Origin: Verrucomicrobiota bacterium
Lineage (GTDB): Bacteria > Verrucomicrobiota > Verrucomicrobiia > Limisphaerales > DSYF01
Length of the DNA stretch: 8,682 bases
Assembly: GCA_025457725.1 (NCBI GenBank)
Contig: JALOTU010000070.1
Span: 1 to 8,682, forward strand
Direction: 5' to 3'
The notes under the pieces are model-generated. The model saw nothing but the letters and a program-made list of their open reading frames with translations. It did no database searches and had not been told where the DNA came from. A program made the translations under genes and the position numbers. Below, in pieces: positions 5,889 through 8,682 of the stretch; the first letter of the stretch is position 1; each line of letters starts with the position of its first letter.

Positions 5889-6592
5889 GTTTTGACGCCA
5901 TTGCGCCGCATTATCGCTGGCTGGAATGCGTCACCTCCGGCGGCCTACTTCAGCGGTGCCGCACCGCTTTTCTCCGCGAAGTGGCGACGGCCGGGAATGT
6001 TCTTCTGCTTGGTGAAGGCCGCGGACGCTTTTTGCTGGCGTTGATGCGCCTCAATCCCCATGCACGGATCACTTGTGTGGACGCCAGTGCGCGGATGATC
6101 GACTTGACGCGTCGTGCGTTGCGGCAACAGGGTCTGTCCGGGCGATGGGTGCGTTGGATCCATGCGGATGTGACCTCCGGGGTTCCGCAATCCGGCTGGG
6201 GCGAGCAACCTTTCGACGCCGTCGCCTGTCACTTCTTTCTCGATTGCTTCCCGCTGGAGCCATTGCAACGGATCGTTGCCATGGTGAGCCTCCGCGCATC
6301 TCCTGGAGCGCGCTGGTTGATCTCAGATTTCTCCGTGCCGGACAAAGGATGGCAACGCATTCGTGCGCGGCTCATTCTCGCCAGCCTCTACGCCTTTTTC
6401 CGGTTGGCCACGCACCTGCCCGCGCGGCGGCTGGTCTCCCCGGATCTCCCGCTGCAACAGGCGGGGTTTGTTCTGGAGCAGCGCCGGCGGTTTAGTTTCG
6501 GTTTGCTTCAGTCGGATGTGTGGGTGAAGGGGGGGCGAGCCGCTCCGGAGCCGCCCCCTTGCCACGGTAGGCGGCCAGAAAGTAGATCATGA
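5885..6592 (+). CDS. Class I SAM-dependent methyltransferase
   Basis: Cytoplasmic methyltransferase of 235 residues with a Rossmann-type SAM fold. MSFDAIAPHYRWLE is a typical opening of UbiE-like enzymes. Motif I is VLLLGEGRGRF (39-49). Asp66 at the end of strand 2 (ITCVDAS) should bind the SAM ribose. Asp95 (HADV) fits motif II, FDAVACHFFLDCF (110-122) is strand 4 and its loop, and WLISDFSVP (about 151-159) is strand 5. The substrate is not evident; UbiE-like quinone or other small lipid-type substrates are possible. The ATG at 5885 overlaps the upstream TGA (ATGA), and the longer open frame to 5810 is less likely. The last 20 or so residues (GGRAAPEPPPCHG onward) are Pro/Arg-rich and overlap the 3' end of the opposing MFS gene. 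They look like read-through past the usual end of the family. Confidence 0.85.
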   Translation: MSFDAIAPHYRWLECVTSGGLLQRCRTAFLREVATAGNVLLLGEGRGRFLLALMRLNPHARITCVDASARMIDLTRRALRQQGLSGRWVRWIHADVTSGVPQSGWGEQPFDAVACHFFLDCFPLEPLQRIVAMVSLRASPGARWLISDFSVPDKGWQRIRARLILASLYAFFRLATHLPARRLVSPDLPLQQAGFVLEQRRRFSFGLLQSDVWVKGGRAAPEPPPCHGRRPESRS

Positions 6593-7739
6593 CCGCCCCG
6601 ACAGCCATGGCGAGAACGCCCCAGTAGCGCGGCCAATTGGTGCCAGCGTGGCTGGTGTTCAGAGTGAACCACCATCCGCAGCCAAGGTAGCCGATGAAGT
6701 TCCCGACCCCGGCCAGCAAGAGCGTCAGCAAGGCCTGAGCCCGGGCGCGCCAGGCCGGATCCACGCGCTCGTTGACGTAGATTTGGGCCGTGGTGAAAAA
6801 GAGGGTGTAGGTGACCCCGTGCAACACCACCCCCGCCAGGAGCCAGCCGCTTCCGTTCATCGCGCTGAACACATACCGCAACACGCCGAAACCCAATGCC
6901 AATCCCAAAAGCCACTTCAACCGCCAGCGGGTCAGCATCACGCCCAGCGTGAACATGGCCACCACTTCGGTGGGTTGCGCCAGTGACATCCAGGCGGAAG
7001 CACGGTCAAATCCGAGATCCTGCAAATGGCGCGGGGCCGACGGGTAAAAGGCCGCCAGTGGAATCGTGAACAGTGTGGCGGTCAGAAAGACCACCCGATG
7101 ATCCGCCTGCTTCAAGAGGGAAAGCGCATCCAGCCCCAACCGTTCTCGGATGCTCAGATTCTGGATCGAGGCCGGCGGGGCCACGTTCGGCAACAGCCAG
7201 GTGAACGCGGCCAGCAACACCCACAATCCCGCACCCGCAAACCCCGCCAGCGTCGAGGCGTCCGCATTCATGGCGCTGATCACCCAGCAGCCGACCATCC
7301 ACCCTATAGTGCCCATGGCGCGTACAGGACCGAACTGGCGCCTGGGATCCTGCAGTCGCGACATCGCGATGGTGGTCGAGAGGCTGACCGTCGGCGTGAT
7401 GCACAGGGCGAACACTTGAATCAGGGCGAGCACCCCCCAGGGATTCCAGCCGTCGCGGATGGCCCAGCTGGCGACGGCCATGCTGATGGCCGTCGCGATG
7501 CAGAGCCCGCGCAGTACACGCGTGGGCCCCAGCTGACGATCCGCCAGCGCGCCAAAAAACAGCGGAGATACAATCGCCCCGACGGCGGTGGTGGCGAAAG
7601 CGAACGGTTGGATGACCTGAAGCCCATGCGCGTTCAACACCAACGTCAGCGGCACCATCCACATGGCGAACGCCATCCACTGGATGAAGAACAACACACC
7701 CAGTTCGGCGAATTCCAGCTTCGGGTTAACTCTCGACAC
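6492..7739 (-). CDS. MFS transporter, nucleoside:H+ symporter-like
   Basis: Inner-membrane carrier of 415 residues with about 12 hydrophobic segments. The start NPKLEFAELGVLFFIQWMAF, the second helix VGAIVSPLFFGALADR (53-68, with the MFS loop motif) and the general length resemble the NupG/XapB nucleoside:H+ symporter family, so nucleosides are the likely cargo. Specificity cannot be read from the sequence. I place the start at GTG 7739, giving MSRVNPKLEF, which matches family N-termini. The open frame continues to a TTG at 7880, but those 47 residues are Cys/Pro-rich and unlike MFS proteins. No strong ribosome binding site is seen. The C-terminal 30 or so residues (GKGAAPERLAPPSPTHPTEANRN) overlap the methyltransferase gene on the other strand. 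It lies downstream of the dehydrogenase on the same strand, 153 bases apart, so co-transcription is possible but unproven. Confidence 0.82.
   Translation of the reverse strand: MSRVNPKLEFAELGVLFFIQWMAFAMWMVPLTLVLNAHGLQVIQPFAFATTAVGAIVSPLFFGALADRQLGPTRVLRGLCIATAISMAVASWAIRDGWNPWGVLALIQVFALCITPTVSLSTTIAMSRLQDPRRQFGPVRAMGTIGWMVGCWVISAMNADASTLAGFAGAGLWVLLAAFTWLLPNVAPPASIQNLSIRERLGLDALSLLKQADHRVVFLTATLFTIPLAAFYPSAPRHLQDLGFDRASAWMSLAQPTEVVAMFTLGVMLTRWRLKWLLGLALGFGVLRYVFSAMNGSGWLLAGVVLHGVTYTLFFTTAQIYVNERVDPAWRARAQALLTLLLAGVGNFIGYLGCGWWFTLNTSHAGTNWPRYWGVLAMAVGAVMIYFLAAYRGKGAAPERLAPPSPTHPTEANRN
6531..6558. terminator. Bidirectional terminator-like hairpin in the convergent overlap
   Basis: GGGGGCG (6531-6537), a four-base bulge AGCC, then GCTCC (6542-6546) pair with GGAGC CGCCCCC (6547-6558). 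The centre GCTCCGGAGC (6542-6551) is a perfect palindrome. It lies within the last codons of both the methyltransferase (plus) and the MFS gene (minus), where a bidirectional terminator would be expected. Runs of T are absent on both strands. Confidence 0.45.
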
Positions 7740-7892
7740 CAGGACAGGACACAGCAGCGCCGGCAAAAGGCAAGCTCCGGGAGAGGCAATTTGGCAGCCA
7801 TGCGGCCTTTCGGTTCCTGCGTTGAGGCAGGGGACACGGGGATGGCATGCCGAGACTGAGCCCGGGACGGGCAAGAGCAACGGCGTGAGGGA

Positions 7893-8682
7893 TTAACAAC
7901 CCGGCTGGGCGATGCCGACCACCAGCTTGCCGAGCGCCTCCCGGCTGCGGAGCCGGTCGAAAGCGCTGGCGGTTTCCGACAATGGATAGGTCCGGTCAAT
8001 CACCGGCTTGAGAAAGCCTTTGGCCGCCCATTCCAGAGTCGACTCGATATCAGCCCGGGTGCGGCCGTAACTGCCGATCAACCGTTGTTGCTTCACAAAC
8101 AACGGCCACAGGTCGATTTGAACCGCGCGTCCGGCGGTGGCGCCGCAGGTGACAATGGTGCCGCCCCGCGCCAGCGTATCGAAGCACTGTTTCAAGACGC
8201 CGCCGCCCACATGTTCCACCACCAGGTCCACCCCGCGTCGCGAAGTCAGGTGCCGCACCTGCAATGGCCAGTCGGCGGCCGTGCTGTCCACGGACTTTTC
8301 AGCGCCGAGCGATTCGCCCAATCGCCGCTTCGCCTCCGTGGAACCGGTGGTGATCACGCGGGCCCCGAGTCCCCGGGCGATTTGAATGGCTGCCGAACCG
8401 ATACCGCTGGCGCCGCCCATCACCAACACCCAGTCGTCCTGGCGGACCTGTGTGCGTTGGGTCAACATGTGCATCGCGCTGCTGCCCGCCAGGGTCAGTG
8501 CCGCGGAGGTCTCGAAGCCCACCTCATCCGGCAGTCGCACCAGGGCCCGGCCCGGCACACAGACCTTTTCCGCAAAGCCGCCGTCCCGGGTCACGCCCAG
8601 CAATTCCCCCTTCAGGCAGAGGGATTCGTCGCCGCGCCGACAGAATTCGCATTCGCCGCAAAACAGGTTGGACTGAACCGCC
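7893..8682 (-). CDS. Zinc-type medium-chain alcohol dehydrogenase, 5'-truncated by window edge
   Basis: NAD(P)H-dependent medium-chain dehydrogenase/reductase. The frame is open to the right edge. The segment nearest the edge reads FCGECEFCRRGDESLC, a Cx2Cx2Cx7C cluster that binds the structural zinc, which places it among zinc alcohol dehydrogenases. DGGFAEKVCVP is the next hallmark. VMGGASGIGSAAIQIA is the glycine-rich Rossmann motif for the cofactor, and VDLVVEHVGG and GGTIVTCGATAG are later Rossmann strands. About 263 codons including the stop are visible, and family members are about 330-350 residues, so roughly 80 N-terminal residues with the first catalytic zinc ligands lie outside. 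A TTG at 8603 could be taken as a start but would cut off the zinc cluster, so it is rejected. The substrate is unknown; aldehyde, alcohol or enoyl substrates all occur in this superfamily. Confidence 0.92.
   Translation of the reverse strand, partial: AVQSNLFCGECEFCRRGDESLCLKGELLGVTRDGGFAEKVCVPGRALVRLPDEVGFETSAALTLAGSSAMHMLTQRTQVRQDDWVLVMGGASGIGSAAIQIARGLGARVITTGSTEAKRRLGESLGAEKSVDSTAADWPLQVRHLTSRRGVDLVVEHVGGGVLKQCFDTLARGGTIVTCGATAGRAVQIDLWPLFVKQQRLIGSYGRTRADIESTLEWAAKGFLKPVIDRTYPLSETASAFDRLRSREALGKLVVGIAQPGC

Noticed and set aside
7816..7831. CCTGC/GCAGG hairpin in the gap between the dehydrogenase and MFS genes
   Set aside because: Only a five-pair stem with a six-base loop and no T run; too weak to call a terminator. 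I see nothing else definite in this 153-base gap.
7026..7859. Plus-strand open frame opposite the MFS gene (277 codons)
   Set aside because: Very rich in Arg, Gln, His and Gly with no domain, as expected from the complement of a GC-rich membrane protein gene.
7740..7880. N-terminal extension of the MFS protein to a TTG at 7880
   Set aside because: The 47 extra residues are Cys/Pro-rich and precede what already looks like a complete family N-terminus at GTG 7739.

Overview
The window is a GC-rich, tightly packed bacterial chromosomal segment of nine protein-coding genes plus one likely 22-codon gene. I see no rRNA, tRNA, CRISPR array or mobile element, and no gene-free gap longer than about 155 bases. 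Gene content (a non-mevalonate pathway gene, a hopanoid HpnH/HpnJ pair, many small lipoproteins and secreted proteins, a nucleoside-symporter-like MFS carrier) and protein character suggest a Gram-negative hopanoid producer. Verrucomicrobiota is my best guess and Acidobacteriota an alternative. This is an inference from protein resemblance, not a database result.

Layout. (1) Bases 1-651, plus strand: the C-terminal three quarters of ispE, cut by the left edge. (2) 689-1498, minus strand: a secreted TPR-type protein, convergent with ispE. (3) 1520-4651, plus strand: a probable operon of a 69-residue exported or lipoprotein-like peptide, hpnH (adenosylhopane synthase) and hpnJ (B12-type radical SAM hopanoid enzyme). 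It diverges from the TPR gene, and a sigma70-like promoter lies in the short gap. A GC-rich hairpin follows hpnJ. (4) 4792-6592, plus strand: a second compact operon of an approximately 209-residue lipoprotein, a 22-residue hydrophobic peptide, a 127-residue membrane protein and a class I methyltransferase. The last three are joined by GTGA and ATGA stop/start overlaps. (5) 6492-7739, minus strand: an MFS carrier of nucleoside:H+ symporter type, whose 3' end overlaps the methyltransferase by about 100 bases around a strong hairpin. (6) 7893 to the right edge, minus strand: a zinc-type medium-chain alcohol dehydrogenase, cut by the right edge.

Functional reading. ispE makes isoprenoid precursors, the raw material of hopanoids. 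HpnH attaches 5'-deoxyadenosine to the hopene skeleton, the first step of side-chain building. HpnJ acts at the end of that pathway, forming the cyclitol ether head group from a glucosaminyl group. The enzymes between them (HpnG, HpnI, HpnK) and squalene-hopene cyclase are not in the window, so the pathway must be split across loci or altered. The most unusual points are the extended HpnH (large internal insertion and long C-terminal tail), the nearly leaderless small gene ahead of it, the coupled micro-ORF operon, and the convergent overlap with an embedded hairpin.
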